A stretch of 64,000 nucleotides of DNA from an uncultured Sphingobacteriales bacterium (GCA_937991535.1 CALKHN010000066.1:1-64000), one strand, 5' to 3'; positions 53,455-62,320 are shown, numbered from the stretch's first letter. Notes: generated by a model from the letters alone, not told the origin. Made by a program: numbers and translations.

Positions 53455-53601
53455 TTAAAATATTGAGGCTAAAGAAGATACGCCTACTGCAAAAAGATAA
53501 CACAATCCCATACAAAAAGCAGCCAACAAACCTAATTTAGTGATCAGTTTCCAGGTAGGAACCTCAACGGTGTGGTTGGCTTTGAATACTTGAGTTTTCA
53601 T
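53455..53601 (-). CDS. Small membrane protein, 48 aa
   Basis: ATG at 53601 opens 48 codons ending at 53455, only 3 bp from the convergent TonB receptor stop. The protein starts MKTQVFKANHTVEVPTWKL and has one hydrophobic helix at about 22-45 (ITKLGLLAAFCMGLCYLFAV). A perfect TACATTTG promoter element lies 40 nt upstream on the same strand at 53642-53649. Promoter, leader and coding composition support a genuine small gene. I recognise no family; it could be a small inner-membrane regulator. Confidence 0.7.
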   Translation of the reverse strand: MKTQVFKANHTVEVPTWKLITKLGLLAAFCMGLCYLFAVGVSSLASIF

Positions 53602-53641
53602 GGATATTTAGTTTTTAGTTTTACGGGATATTTAATTAACG

Positions 53642-53649
53642 CAAATGTA
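53642..53649 (-). promoter_or_regulatory. Promoter -7 element of the 48-aa membrane protein
   Basis: Minus-strand TACATTTG, a perfect TAnnTTTG, 40 nt upstream of the ATG at 53601. Confidence 0.6.
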
Positions 53650-53775
53650 GATGTGAATGGTATAAAGTTGAAGGTTTTTGAAGGAAAAGATGAAATACAT
53701 TATTTAATTTTAGCATTTGATAACGAACAGAGGTAAGAAGTCAAAAGTGAGAGGTGAAAGGTTCCGTGAGCCTTC

Positions 53776-53831
53776 TACCCTGAAACCTGTACCCTGAAAC
53801 CTGCACCCTGAAACCTGCAACCTTGAAACCT
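53776..53831. repeat. Four tandem 14-bp repeats (TACCCTGAAACCTG)
   Basis: Units at 53776, 53790, 53804 and 53818: the first two are identical, the third begins with C, the fourth is diverged. The unit is the same as that in the composite clusters near 42205 and 42362 and at 41064 (there inverted), when read from CCTG. Confidence 0.8.
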
Positions 53832-53843
53832 CCCATAATTCCT

Positions 53844-53851
53844 TATTTTTG
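53844..53851 (+). promoter_or_regulatory. Promoter -7 element of the response regulator gene
   Basis: TATTTTTG, a perfect TAnnTTTG, 38 nt before the ATG at 53890. Confidence 0.6.
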
Positions 53852-53889
53852 AACATTTATAAAAGAATCTATTAAAAGTTATTCTAACT

Positions 53890-55053
53890 ATGTCGAACAT
53901 TCTGATCATTGACGATGAAAAAGCGATACGTAAAACTTTAGGAGAGATCCTCTCTTACGAGGGGTATAAAATAGACGAGGCTGGTGATGGCGAAGAAGGA
54001 CTGAAAAGATTCAAAGAAAAAAATTACGATGTAGTGCTTTGTGATATTAAAATGCCGAAGATAGACGGCATTGAATTTCTGGATAAAGCCAGCGAAATAA
54101 ACCCGGACGTTCCCATAATAATGATATCCGGGCACGGCACTATTGAAACAGCGGTAGAAGCGGTAAAAAAGGGAGCATACGATTATGTTTCCAAACCGCC
54201 CGATCTGAACAGGCTGCTGATCACCATTCGCAATGCCATGGACAAAACCGATCTGGTTACCGAAACAAAAGTACTTCGCCGTAAGGTAATTAAGGTGGAA
54301 GAAATGATTGGGGAATCGGCTCCTATTTTGAAAATCAGGGAAACCATTGATAAGGTGGCGCCCACCGATGCCAGAATAATGATCATGGGCGAAAACGGCG
54401 TGGGTAAAGAATTGGTGGCTCGCTGGATACATGAAAAAAGCAGTCGCAACAAAGGCCCGCTCATTGAGGTAAACTGCGCGGCCATTCCCGGAGAACTTAT
54501 TGAAAGTGAATTATTCGGACACGAAAAAGGCTCATTTACTTCAGCAGTAAAACAACGCATAGGCAAGTTTGAGCAGGCACATGGCGGCACCCTGTTCCTT
54601 GACGAAATTGGAGATATGAGCCTGAATGCGCAGGCTAAAGTATTAAGAGCGCTGCAGGAAGGAAAAATAACACGGGTAGGCGGAGATAAGGATATTACTG
54701 TAGACGTAAGGGTTATTGCCGCTACCAATAAGGACCTGCTGCAGGAAGTGGATGAAAAAAAATTTCGGCTTGACCTTTACCACCGCCTGAGCGTAATTAT
54801 TATTCATGTTCCTTCGCTTAACGACAGGAAAGATGATATTCCGTTGCTTGTAGAAAAGTTCCTGACAGATATATGCACCGATTATGGCATTGCACCAAAA
54901 GATATAGAGGATGATGCATTAAAAGCATTGCAGGAAAACAACTGGACGGGCAATATACGCGAGCTAAGAAACGTGGTGGAAAGACTGGTTATTCTTTCCG
55001 GTAAAAATATTACAGCAGAAGATATTAATAGCTACGTACTACCCGGTAAGTAA
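53890..55053 (+). CDS. NtrC-type response regulator without DNA-binding domain
   Basis: 387 aa. Receiver domain 1-120 with phospho-acceptor D52 (VVLCDIKMPKIDGIEF) and acidic pocket DDE at 8-10. AAA+ domain about 140-370 with Walker A GENGVGKE (167-174), the sigma54-contact loop GSFTSA at 214-219 in place of the usual GAFTGA, Walker B GGTLFLDEIGD (232-242), and arginine region FRLDLYHRLSV. It ends ITAEDINSYVLPGK, right after the AAA+ lid, so the Fis-type helix-turn-helix of about 60 residues is missing. It probably acts without sequence-specific binding, or from solution, on sigma54 promoters. No histidine kinase is adjacent. Confidence 0.92.
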   Translation: MSNILIIDDEKAIRKTLGEILSYEGYKIDEAGDGEEGLKRFKEKNYDVVLCDIKMPKIDGIEFLDKASEINPDVPIIMISGHGTIETAVEAVKKGAYDYVSKPPDLNRLLITIRNAMDKTDLVTETKVLRRKVIKVEEMIGESAPILKIRETIDKVAPTDARIMIMGENGVGKELVARWIHEKSSRNKGPLIEVNCAAIPGELIESELFGHEKGSFTSAVKQRIGKFEQAHGGTLFLDEIGDMSLNAQAKVLRALQEGKITRVGGDKDITVDVRVIAATNKDLLQEVDEKKFRLDLYHRLSVIIIHVPSLNDRKDDIPLLVEKFLTDICTDYGIAPKDIEDDALKALQENNWTGNIRELRNVVERLVILSGKNITAEDINSYVLPGK

Positions 55054-55061
55054 ATCCTGCT

Positions 55062-55718
55062 TTGAAAACAATATACTGCATATGTGGTCTGGGTTCCGAT
55101 GAAAGGATCTTCAGCAAACTGAACTGGGGCGGTAAAAATGTGCATTATCTGCAATGGCTAATGCCCTTTCGCGGGGAAGACCTTACCGCCTATGCCCGGC
55201 GTATGAGTGAAAGGATCACAGAAAAAGATCCCATACTGGTTGGTGTTTCTTTTGGAGGAATATTAAGCATTGAGATTGCAAAGCTGATTGCTATTCAAAA
55301 AATAATCCTCATCAGCAGTGTAAAAACGCACCATGAAATGCCGCGATGGATGAAGGCTTCGGGTAAATTGAACCTTGATGCCATCATTCCAAAAGGCCGC
55401 CTTCACGATGTTCGGCCCTTGAAATTGTTTTCACCCGTAGAAAATTATTTTTTAGGCGCCGTAACCGAAGAAGAAAAAAACTTAGCCCATGAGTACAGAA
55501 AAAATGTAAACCCGGTTTACCTGAAATGGGCTATTCACCAGATATTAAACTGGAAAAACGAATGGATATCAGAAAACCTGTTTCATTTACATGGCGCCAA
55601 TGATAAAATATTTCCATGCTCGCTAGTGGATCCAACGCATATCGTAGCATCGGCAGGGCATTTTTTAGTATTCCAGCATCCCAAAGAAGTATCTGAAATT
55701 TTAAACGAAATTATTTGA
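55062..55718 (+). CDS. Alpha/beta hydrolase
   Basis: 218 aa starting at a TTG codon 9 nt after the regulator stop; no ATG is available before the conserved part, so TTG is needed. The fold is shown by IYCICGLGSDERIFSKL, the nucleophile elbow GVSFGG (Ser in DPILVGVSFGGILS), the acid in HLHGANDKIFP and the His in VASAGHFLVFQHP. The catalytic triad is complete. Substrate is unknown. Probably translated together with the upstream regulator. Confidence 0.8.
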   Translation: MKTIYCICGLGSDERIFSKLNWGGKNVHYLQWLMPFRGEDLTAYARRMSERITEKDPILVGVSFGGILSIEIAKLIAIQKIILISSVKTHHEMPRWMKASGKLNLDAIIPKGRLHDVRPLKLFSPVENYFLGAVTEEEKNLAHEYRKNVNPVYLKWAIHQILNWKNEWISENLFHLHGANDKIFPCSLVDPTHIVASAGHFLVFQHPKEVSEILNEII

Positions 55719-55821
55719 CATGGCAGCAGGCTGTTGTACTTTATTTTAACAAAATAAGAATGTGCCATCCGTAACAATTTAATAGAATAAACGACACATA
55801 CCGATAATCAGCTATTTATGC

Positions 55822-55829
55822 TATTTTTG
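55822..55829 (+). promoter_or_regulatory. Promoter -7 element of lepB
   Basis: TATTTTTG, a perfect TAnnTTTG, 24 nt before the lepB ATG. Confidence 0.6.
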
Positions 55830-55853
55830 GCAACTTCATAAAAACAGAGTTAC

Positions 55854-57350
55854 ATGAGTTTAGGCTGGACCCTTTTTATTTTAGCAACGATTGGTTCTCT
55901 TATTGGTTTGTATGGCATGTTTAAAAAAGCCGGAATTGAGCCATGGAAAGCATTGATTCCGTTTTACAATACCTGGTGCATGGTGGAAAAAATGCCCTTA
56001 AAAAGGTATTGGTTCTTTTTACAATTCATACCCATTGTTGGACAGTTTGTTACAATATGGATATTTATCCGTTTTGTAGAGCATTTCGGCCGTTTTTCAT
56101 TGCTCCATCATGCCGCAACTGTATTTGTTCCTTTTATATATTTACCCTATCTCGGCTATTCGAAAAATGAAAGATATGCCGGTAATGCCGTAGTAAAAAA
56201 TTACAAGAAATCTTCAGCAAGGGAATGGATAGACGCCGGTGTTTTTGCAGTGGTTGCAGCCACCATTATACGCACGTTTATTTTTGAAGCCTATGTTATT
56301 CCAACGGGCAGCATGGAAAAAACGCTGCTGGTAAACGATTTTTTATTTGTAAGCAAGATGAGCTACGGCCCACGCCTCCCCAATACGCCGCTGGCTATCC
56401 CTTTTGTACATCATACCGCGCCCATAACAGGCGGTAAATCGTATTTGGAATGGATCAAACTCCCGTACAAGCGTTTATGGACGACTCCCGTAAAACGCAA
56501 TGATGTGGTGGTGTTCAATTATCCCGTTGGTGATACCGTAATAGGTGAATACCAGTCGAATCTCAATTATTATGATGTGCTGAGAGACCAGTACGGAGGC
56601 AACCGCGAAGCCCTGCTCCAAAGGGATGACATCATAGTAAGACCTGTGGATAAAAGAGAAAATTTTATTAAACGCTGCGTAGGTATTCCGGGAGATACCC
56701 TGCAGTTAAAAGAAGGAATTTTGTATGTAAACGGCAAACCCGGGTATGTGCCCGAAGCTTCCGCAACTTTTTATGGCGTGCAAACCAAAGGACAATATTT
56801 TGATGAAGATGTGCTGAGAGAAGATTTTAATGTAGAAACCGACCCCGAAAGGCAGCAATTGCTTGTAGGCAATGACATGAATTACATGATTGATCTTAGC
56901 GCTGAGGAAGCAGAACGAATGAAAAAGCTGCCCTACGTACAAAGCGTAATAAAGGATGTAAAACAATTTAATCCAAATGTGTTTCCCAATGATACAGCAC
57001 ATTACAAATGGAGTGAAGATTTTTACGGACCAATATGGGTTCCCAAAAAAGGAGCTACTATTACGCTTACGCCGAAAAATATTGCATTTTACAGGAGGAT
57101 AATTGCAGTTTATGAACACAATTCGTTAGAAGAAAAAGACGGTCAGTTCATCATCAACGGTAAGCCCGCCAACCAATATACTTTTAACATGGATTATTTC
57201 TGGATGATGGGAGATAACCGGCACAACTCCCAGGACTCCAGGTTTTGGGGTTATGTACCCGAAGACCATGTGGTGGGCAAGGCTTCCCTCATATGGTTCA
57301 GTTGGGATGGCGGCCCCAGGTGGAAGCGGTTGTTTAAGACGATAAAATAG
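55854..57350 (+). CDS. lepB: Signal peptidase I with an added N-terminal membrane domain
   Basis: 498 aa, much longer than the usual 200-330. Residues 1-115 form a three-helix domain of the DUF5684 type (WTLFILATIGSLIGLYGMFK, WFFLQFIPIVGQFVTIWIF, AATVFVPFIYLPYLGY). The S26 domain follows a further helix at about 127-147: catalytic Ser153 in VIPTGSMEKTLLVND, Lys273 in ENFIKRCVGIPGD, and the late motifs YTFNMDYFWMMGDNRHNSQDSRFWGYVPEDHVVGKA. An insertion at about 320-410 lies between the two. It cleaves signal peptides on the outer face of the inner membrane. Confidence 0.95.
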   Translation: MSLGWTLFILATIGSLIGLYGMFKKAGIEPWKALIPFYNTWCMVEKMPLKRYWFFLQFIPIVGQFVTIWIFIRFVEHFGRFSLLHHAATVFVPFIYLPYLGYSKNERYAGNAVVKNYKKSSAREWIDAGVFAVVAATIIRTFIFEAYVIPTGSMEKTLLVNDFLFVSKMSYGPRLPNTPLAIPFVHHTAPITGGKSYLEWIKLPYKRLWTTPVKRNDVVVFNYPVGDTVIGEYQSNLNYYDVLRDQYGGNREALLQRDDIIVRPVDKRENFIKRCVGIPGDTLQLKEGILYVNGKPGYVPEASATFYGVQTKGQYFDEDVLREDFNVETDPERQQLLVGNDMNYMIDLSAEEAERMKKLPYVQSVIKDVKQFNPNVFPNDTAHYKWSEDFYGPIWVPKKGATITLTPKNIAFYRRIIAVYEHNSLEEKDGQFIINGKPANQYTFNMDYFWMMGDNRHNSQDSRFWGYVPEDHVVGKASLIWFSWDGGPRWKRLFKTIK

Positions 57351-57401
57351 TAGTAAGTGGTACATGAATCTTCCTGAATCATTTCACTAAAAATCCTTCA
57401 G

Positions 57402-57890
57402 TTGAAAAAAGAACAGCTTTCTTTTTCTTACGAAGTATTGGATGCTTTTGACGCGCTGTATGAAGCCGACCAGGAACTGTTTAAAAAAGCCAGGGAAGCA
57501 ACTCAATTTGCATATGCGCCCTATTCCAGGTTCTATGTAGGAGCCGCTGCTGCATTACAAAACGGAAGAGTGATTACAGGATCCAACCAGGAAAATGCAT
57601 CTTTCCCCGCCGGAATATGTGCCGAAAGGGTATTGTTATCCGCTGCCGCCTCCGCATACCCAGGCGTGCCGCTGCTAACGATCGCCAATAGCTATTTCAA
57701 TAAAAACAATGGTAAAAGTGAGCGCCCGCTGGCCCCATGTGGTATTTGCAGACAAAGCCTGCTGGAATACGAACTGCGCCAGCAGCAACCCATCCGCTTA
57801 TTATTAGGGGGAATGGAAGGAAAAATATTTATTATTGATGATGCAAAATCCTTGCTGCCACTCTATTTTTCCGGGTCAGATATGACCTGA
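57402..57890 (+). CDS. cdd: Cytidine deaminase
   Basis: 162 aa from a TTG at 57402; no ATG occurs in frame between the upstream stop and the conserved region. The enzyme converts cytidine and deoxycytidine to uridine forms in pyrimidine salvage. Motifs: YSRFYVGAAAALQNGRVITGSNQENASFPAGICAERVLL with zinc ligand C73 and catalytic E75 (CAE form of the tetrameric class) and PLAPCGICRQSLLEYE with C113 and C116 as zinc ligands. It starts about 50 nt after lepB and may be co-transcribed. Confidence 0.93.
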   Translation: MKKEQLSFSYEVLDAFDALYEADQELFKKAREATQFAYAPYSRFYVGAAAALQNGRVITGSNQENASFPAGICAERVLLSAAASAYPGVPLLTIANSYFNKNNGKSERPLAPCGICRQSLLEYELRQQQPIRLLLGGMEGKIFIIDDAKSLLPLYFSGSDMT

Positions 57891-57937
57891 AACTCGTCCC
57901 GTGAGACGATAACGTGAAATGATAAACGATTCCGATG

Positions 57938-57985
57938 TTCACCTCTCTCCTCTCTCTTCTCACTTCTTTCCTCTGATCTCTCACT
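57938..57985. repeat. Pyrimidine-rich low-complexity repeat (CTCTC/TTCTCAC words)
   Basis: Runs of CACCTCTCTCC, TCTCACTTCTTTCC and TCTCACTC between convergent cdd and permease genes. Same composition as the repeats at 45-66 and 21995-22046. Confidence 0.5.
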
Positions 57986-58011
57986 CAAACACCAATTCAA
58001 ATAATTTGTAA

Positions 58012-59655
58012 TTATTTTTTCAGTATTCTAAGTAGGTATAAGATGGCGTGGATTGCCGCGAAAACGAGCGAAAAATAGAAAATAAAAGTATCCGCCCCGT
58101 TTGTAATACTGTGGTGGATAAAAGCTATTATAATTAAACTCACCGATAAAAACAAACCGCTATATCCTACCACTTTATCGGCCTGTTTCAGGGTTTGCGC
58201 CTGCCCGCCGGAAAGTTTGCTATGGTAAACGCCATACCACAGGTAAATATCAAACCCGATGATCATCCAAACAATTAAGCGGATCCATGTATCCAGCGGA
58301 AGAAATGCCATCATAAAAAAGCAGGTGGCAACGCCTAAAATAGGTACAAGAGGAACCAAAGGCGTTTTAAATCCGCGGGGAGCATCGGGCATTTTCACAC
58401 GCATTACCCATATTCCAATGCATACCAGTATAAATGCGAACAAGGTTCCAATACTGGTCATTTCACCCACTACCCTTGCAGGCACAAAAGCGGCGAACAA
58501 ACTTACCAGCAACATAAACATCAGGTTGCTTTTTGCCGGGGTTTGATATTTAGGATGCACACTGGAAAATGCTTTAGGCAATAAGCCGTCCTTGCTCATG
58601 CTATAAAAAACACGACTCTGCCCCATCAGCATAACCAGTATAACAGAAACATATCCCCCCAGGATAGCCAGTATGATCGCACGGTTCAGCCAGGGATAAT
58701 CCGGGTGAATTACTCCCGTGCTGTCTGGCTTACCCATGTGGTCAATAGCTACTGCTACCGGTGCAATACCATCCTGCCCTCTGAAAGAAGTATAACTGGT
58801 AACACCGGTCATTACATGGGCGAAGAGTAAATATAATATAGTACAAACAGCCAGTGAACCCAAAATACCTATGGGCATATCTCTTTTAGGATTTTTGGCT
58901 TCCTGAGCCGCTGTACTTACAGCGTCGAAACCAATATATGCGAAAAACACCACAGCAGCCGCCCGTATTACACCACTAAAGCCAAATTCGCCAAAAGTAC
59001 CCGTATTCTCAGGGATATAGGGAATATAATTTTCTTTGTTGATGTATTGCCATCCTAAAATAATAAAAACCAATACTACTCCAACCTTAAGCGCCACTAT
59101 AGCATTATTGACCCAGGCGCTCTCCTGCGTTCCTCTTATCAGCAGCAGGCTCACTAAAATCACGACCAGTACTGCCGGAAGATTTATCAGACCGCCATCC
59201 CACGGTCCCGCCGTCAGCGAAACAGGTAAAATAATATCAAACCCTTCTAAAAATTTAGCCAGGTACCTGCTCCAGCTAATGCTTACGGTTGCCGCGCCCA
59301 CGGCATATTCCAACACAAGATCCCATCCTATAACCCAGGCAATGAACTCGCCCATGGTGGCATAGCTATAGGTGTATGCGCTTCCGGCCACCGGTATCAT
59401 TGATGCAAACTCCGCATAGCACAACCCCGCAAAGGCACAACCCAGTGCTGCCACAATAAATGAAATGGTAATAGCAGGACCGGCCTGATTGGCTGCCGCA
59501 AGCCCTGTAATAGAAAATAAACCCGCGCCAATAATGGCGCCAATACCCAAAGCTACCAGGGCCCAGGGACCCAACGTTCTTTTTAAACTTCCCGGCCCTG
59601 TTTCCTGGGCTTCAGCAATTAGTCCTGCAATTGGTTTCTTTACAAATAAACTCAT
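58012..59655 (-). CDS. Amino acid permease (APC superfamily)
   Basis: 547 aa from the ATG at 59655 (MSLFVKKPIAGLIAEAQETG); a longer frame upstream has no homologous features. At least 12 membrane helices are visible, for example LGPWALVALGIGAIIGAGLFSITG (the first broken helix with the substrate GxGIG-like motif), IPVAGSAYTYSYATMGEFIAW, AAAVVFFAYIGFDAVSTAAQEAKNP, LVCIGIWVMRVKM and FLSVSLIIIAFIHHSI. The pattern fits the cationic amino-acid transporter subfamily. Substrate cannot be fixed from sequence. It is divergent from the DAACS symporter gene. Confidence 0.92.
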   Translation of the reverse strand: MSLFVKKPIAGLIAEAQETGPGSLKRTLGPWALVALGIGAIIGAGLFSITGLAAANQAGPAITISFIVAALGCAFAGLCYAEFASMIPVAGSAYTYSYATMGEFIAWVIGWDLVLEYAVGAATVSISWSRYLAKFLEGFDIILPVSLTAGPWDGGLINLPAVLVVILVSLLLIRGTQESAWVNNAIVALKVGVVLVFIILGWQYINKENYIPYIPENTGTFGEFGFSGVIRAAAVVFFAYIGFDAVSTAAQEAKNPKRDMPIGILGSLAVCTILYLLFAHVMTGVTSYTSFRGQDGIAPVAVAIDHMGKPDSTGVIHPDYPWLNRAIILAILGGYVSVILVMLMGQSRVFYSMSKDGLLPKAFSSVHPKYQTPAKSNLMFMLLVSLFAAFVPARVVGEMTSIGTLFAFILVCIGIWVMRVKMPDAPRGFKTPLVPLVPILGVATCFFMMAFLPLDTWIRLIVWMIIGFDIYLWYGVYHSKLSGGQAQTLKQADKVVGYSGLFLSVSLIIIAFIHHSITNGADTFIFYFSLVFAAIHAILYLLRILKK

Positions 59656-59812
59656 AGCGTCAGTGGATATTTTAGTTGGTTTTTTGTGGCCGTACAAAAA
59701 CGAAAATTGAAAAGTAGTGATTTCTACCCAAAACAAAAGAAAACTTCCCCGATTTTATATCTGCATCCACCAAAAAAATTGATTTCTTTTTCTTTAACCG
59801 TGAACTTTCTGT

Positions 59813-59820
59813 TAGTTTTG
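59813..59820 (+). promoter_or_regulatory. Promoter -7 element of the DAACS symporter gene
   Basis: TAGTTTTG, a perfect TAnnTTTG, 24 nt before the ATG at 59845; this excludes the longer frame from 59686. Confidence 0.6.
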
Positions 59821-59844
59821 AAATTTACACCTGTTTGGTATTGT

Positions 59845-61221
59845 ATGAATAAACGAAGCTCAGGATTATTGGCACTTTCTCTTTTCACCATCATTGCCGC
59901 TTTACATTTTATTCATTTGGAACATTGGGTTACCATCCCGGATAACGTACTATTCGTAAGCAGGTGGCTGGTCATTGCGAGCCTTGTATTATTCGCCTGG
60001 TTTAAGAAATCGCTTACTACATGGATATTTGTGGCTATGGCTATCGGAGTGGAAATAGGTTTAGACTTTCCGGCCTTCTCCCAGAATCTGCGTTTTTTGA
60101 GCACCATATTTTTACGTCTTGTAAAAACCATTGTAGCGCCGCTGTTGTTTTCTACGTTAGTGGTAGGCATTGCCAGCCACTCCAACCTGAAACAGGTAGG
60201 GCGAATGGGCTGGAAATCGCTCCTATACTTTGAAGTGGTTACAACATTCGCGTTAATCATAGGACTGTTGTTTATAAACATTACAAAAGCAGGTGTAGGT
60301 ATAGAGGTACCCCCCGCTTTACTGAAAGAACTGCCCGTTGCCGTAGAAAAAACCTGGCAGGATCATATTGTTGACATCTTTCCTGAAAATATTATCAAAT
60401 CCATTTATGAAGGCAATGTGCTGCCTATAGTATTGTTTAGCGTGTTGTTTGGTATATCTCTTGCCAAACTGGCCCCAAACCGAAAAAGACCCATGCTGGA
60501 ATTTTCGGAAAGCCTGGCCGAAACCATGTTTAAATTCGTTAATATCATTATGCATTTTGCTCCCTTCGGCGTAGGAGCTGCCATTTCGGTAACCGTTGGG
60601 CATTTGGGCCTCGACATTCTGAAAAACCTGCTGATGCTGCTGGTTACATTGTACTTAGCGCTTTTGGCATTTTTGCTCTTTGTACTTGTTCCAATAATGT
60701 TAATCATAAAGATTCCCATTAAAAAGTTTATCCAGGCCATAAAAGAACCGGTTTCCATTGCTTTTGCCACAACCAGCTCCGATTCGGCGCTTCCGATAGC
60801 TATGGAAAACATGGAAAAATTTGGGGTACCACGAAAGATTGTATCCTTTGTTATACCCACGGGCTATACCTTTAATTTAGACGGCACAACACTATACCTC
60901 TCACTGGCTTCGGTGTTTGTGGCACAGGCGGCAGGGATTCATTTATCCATCGGGGAGCAGCTGATGATCGGCTTTTCACTGATGCTTACCAGCAAGGGTG
61001 TAGCGGCTGTACCGCGGGCGTCTTTGGTGATCCTCATTGCTACAGCTTCAACTTTTGGATTTCCATTATGGCCAATTATGGCTATTTATGGGATTGACGA
61101 ACTCATGGATATGGCCCGCACTTCAGTAAATGTAATTGGAAATACGTTGGCAAGCTGTGTAATTGCACGGTGGGAAGGAGAGTTTGACGATGGTAAAGCA
61201 TTGGCTTTTGAACCGGATTAA
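59845..61221 (+). CDS. Dicarboxylate/amino acid:cation symporter (DAACS family)
   Basis: 458 aa from the ATG at 59845. Membrane helices and the substrate-binding core of GltP/DctA proteins are evident: FLSTIFLRLVKTIVAPLLFSTLVVGIA, PENIIKSIYEGNVLPIVLFSVLFG, the hairpin 1 region FATTSSDSALPIAMENMEKFGVPRKIVSFVIPTGYTFNLDGTTLYLSL with NLDGT, and TSKGVAAVPRASLVIL (hairpin 2). It takes up glutamate, aspartate or C4-dicarboxylates with H+ or Na+. One extra helix precedes the core. It stands between the APC permease and the DedA gene. Confidence 0.93.
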   Translation: MNKRSSGLLALSLFTIIAALHFIHLEHWVTIPDNVLFVSRWLVIASLVLFAWFKKSLTTWIFVAMAIGVEIGLDFPAFSQNLRFLSTIFLRLVKTIVAPLLFSTLVVGIASHSNLKQVGRMGWKSLLYFEVVTTFALIIGLLFINITKAGVGIEVPPALLKELPVAVEKTWQDHIVDIFPENIIKSIYEGNVLPIVLFSVLFGISLAKLAPNRKRPMLEFSESLAETMFKFVNIIMHFAPFGVGAAISVTVGHLGLDILKNLLMLLVTLYLALLAFLLFVLVPIMLIIKIPIKKFIQAIKEPVSIAFATTSSDSALPIAMENMEKFGVPRKIVSFVIPTGYTFNLDGTTLYLSLASVFVAQAAGIHLSIGEQLMIGFSLMLTSKGVAAVPRASLVILIATASTFGFPLWPIMAIYGIDELMDMARTSVNVIGNTLASCVIARWEGEFDDGKALAFEPD

Positions 61222-61313
61222 AAGAAATTTAACCTTTTCTTTTAGCATTCCTTTAAGAAAGCTGGTAAAAATCCGAAATTTATTTCCGCAGATACCGCAA
61301 TTTTGCCACCGAA

Positions 61314-62309
61314 ATGAAAAAACTTCAAAACACAGGTATGTTCAAAAGAATTATTGGCACGGCTATTGGCTTTATAGTGAGCATTTCGGTAATTGCACAG
61401 GAAGAGGAGCTAAGACTTCAGTTCCTCAATCAATATGAAGAAACCCTGAATAATATCACCGTTACCAGCGGGGGTAAAACAACAGATTATTTCGCCGATG
61501 AAACCGGTTTCTTTACAGTTAAAATAGCATCCTCCGATTCTGTAACGGTAAGCCATATCGGCTACAACAGTATCACATCCACACCCGCATCACTCAAAGA
61601 ACAAAAAACAGTGACGCTCTATAAAAAATTTTCCTGGAAGGATTTAATGAATCCCATGTTTTACATTATCAATGGGGGGCTTTGGCTGCTGTTGTTTATT
61701 GTATTTGCCGAAACAGGCTTATTCGTAGGCTTTTTTCTTCCGGGCGATAGTTTGCTTTTTGTTGCGGGGATATACAGCAGCAACCTGGTACATGAGTTCT
61801 TTAAAGCATTCGGCATAGAGCATATCCGGAATGAATGGATAGACCTGTTATTGATGACAGCCCTTATTTCCCTGGCAGGCATTGTGGGCAATATGGTAGG
61901 CTATTGGTTTGGCAGGAGAATAGGCCCCGCCATGTACAGTTGGAAAGACCGCTTTCTTTTTAAAAGAAAATACCTCAATGACGCGCACGATTTTTATGAA
62001 AAACATGGTGGAGGCGCCATCATATTTGCAAGATTTCTACCTATCATACGCACTTTTGCGCCTATTGTAGCAGGTATTGTTCAAATGGACCGGAAAAAAT
62101 TCATGTTTTACAATATAGTGGGGTGCGTGGCATGGGTTGTTAGTATGATATTCGCAGGACACTTTTTACAAATATGGGTGAGGAAGCAATTTGGTTTTGA
62201 GCTAAGAGATCACCTTGAAATGATTGTTATTATAATTGTAGTAGTAACTACTTTACCGGTGGCCTGGAAACTATTATCCGGCAAAAAAACCAAAAAAACA
62301 ACAGTGTAA
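61314..62309 (+). CDS. DedA-family membrane protein with N-terminal carboxypeptidase-regulatory-like domain
   Basis: 331 aa. Residues 1-29 form a signal peptide (ending VIAQE). Residues about 32-105 resemble a CarbopepD-reg-like beta sandwich (NNITVTSGGKTTDYFADETGFFTVKIASSDSVTVSHIGYNSI), as in SusC N-termini. Residues 106-331 are a DedA/VTT domain with ETGLFVGFFLPGDSLLFVAG, WIDLLLMTALISLAGIVGN and GGGAIIFARFLPIIRTFAPIVAGIVQMDRKKFMFYN and VSMIFAGHFLQIWVRKQF. DedA proteins recycle undecaprenyl phosphate and flip lipids. The added domain is not usual in the family. The MFS gene begins 12 nt later. Confidence 0.85.
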   Translation: MKKLQNTGMFKRIIGTAIGFIVSISVIAQEEELRLQFLNQYEETLNNITVTSGGKTTDYFADETGFFTVKIASSDSVTVSHIGYNSITSTPASLKEQKTVTLYKKFSWKDLMNPMFYIINGGLWLLLFIVFAETGLFVGFFLPGDSLLFVAGIYSSNLVHEFFKAFGIEHIRNEWIDLLLMTALISLAGIVGNMVGYWFGRRIGPAMYSWKDRFLFKRKYLNDAHDFYEKHGGGAIIFARFLPIIRTFAPIVAGIVQMDRKKFMFYNIVGCVAWVVSMIFAGHFLQIWVRKQFGFELRDHLEMIVIIIVVVTTLPVAWKLLSGKKTKKTTV

Positions 62310-62320
62310 TACAACAACCC

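Noticed and set aside
53776..53831. CRISPR array
   Set aside because: Units are directly adjacent 14-bp repeats without spacers, and no cas gene is present.
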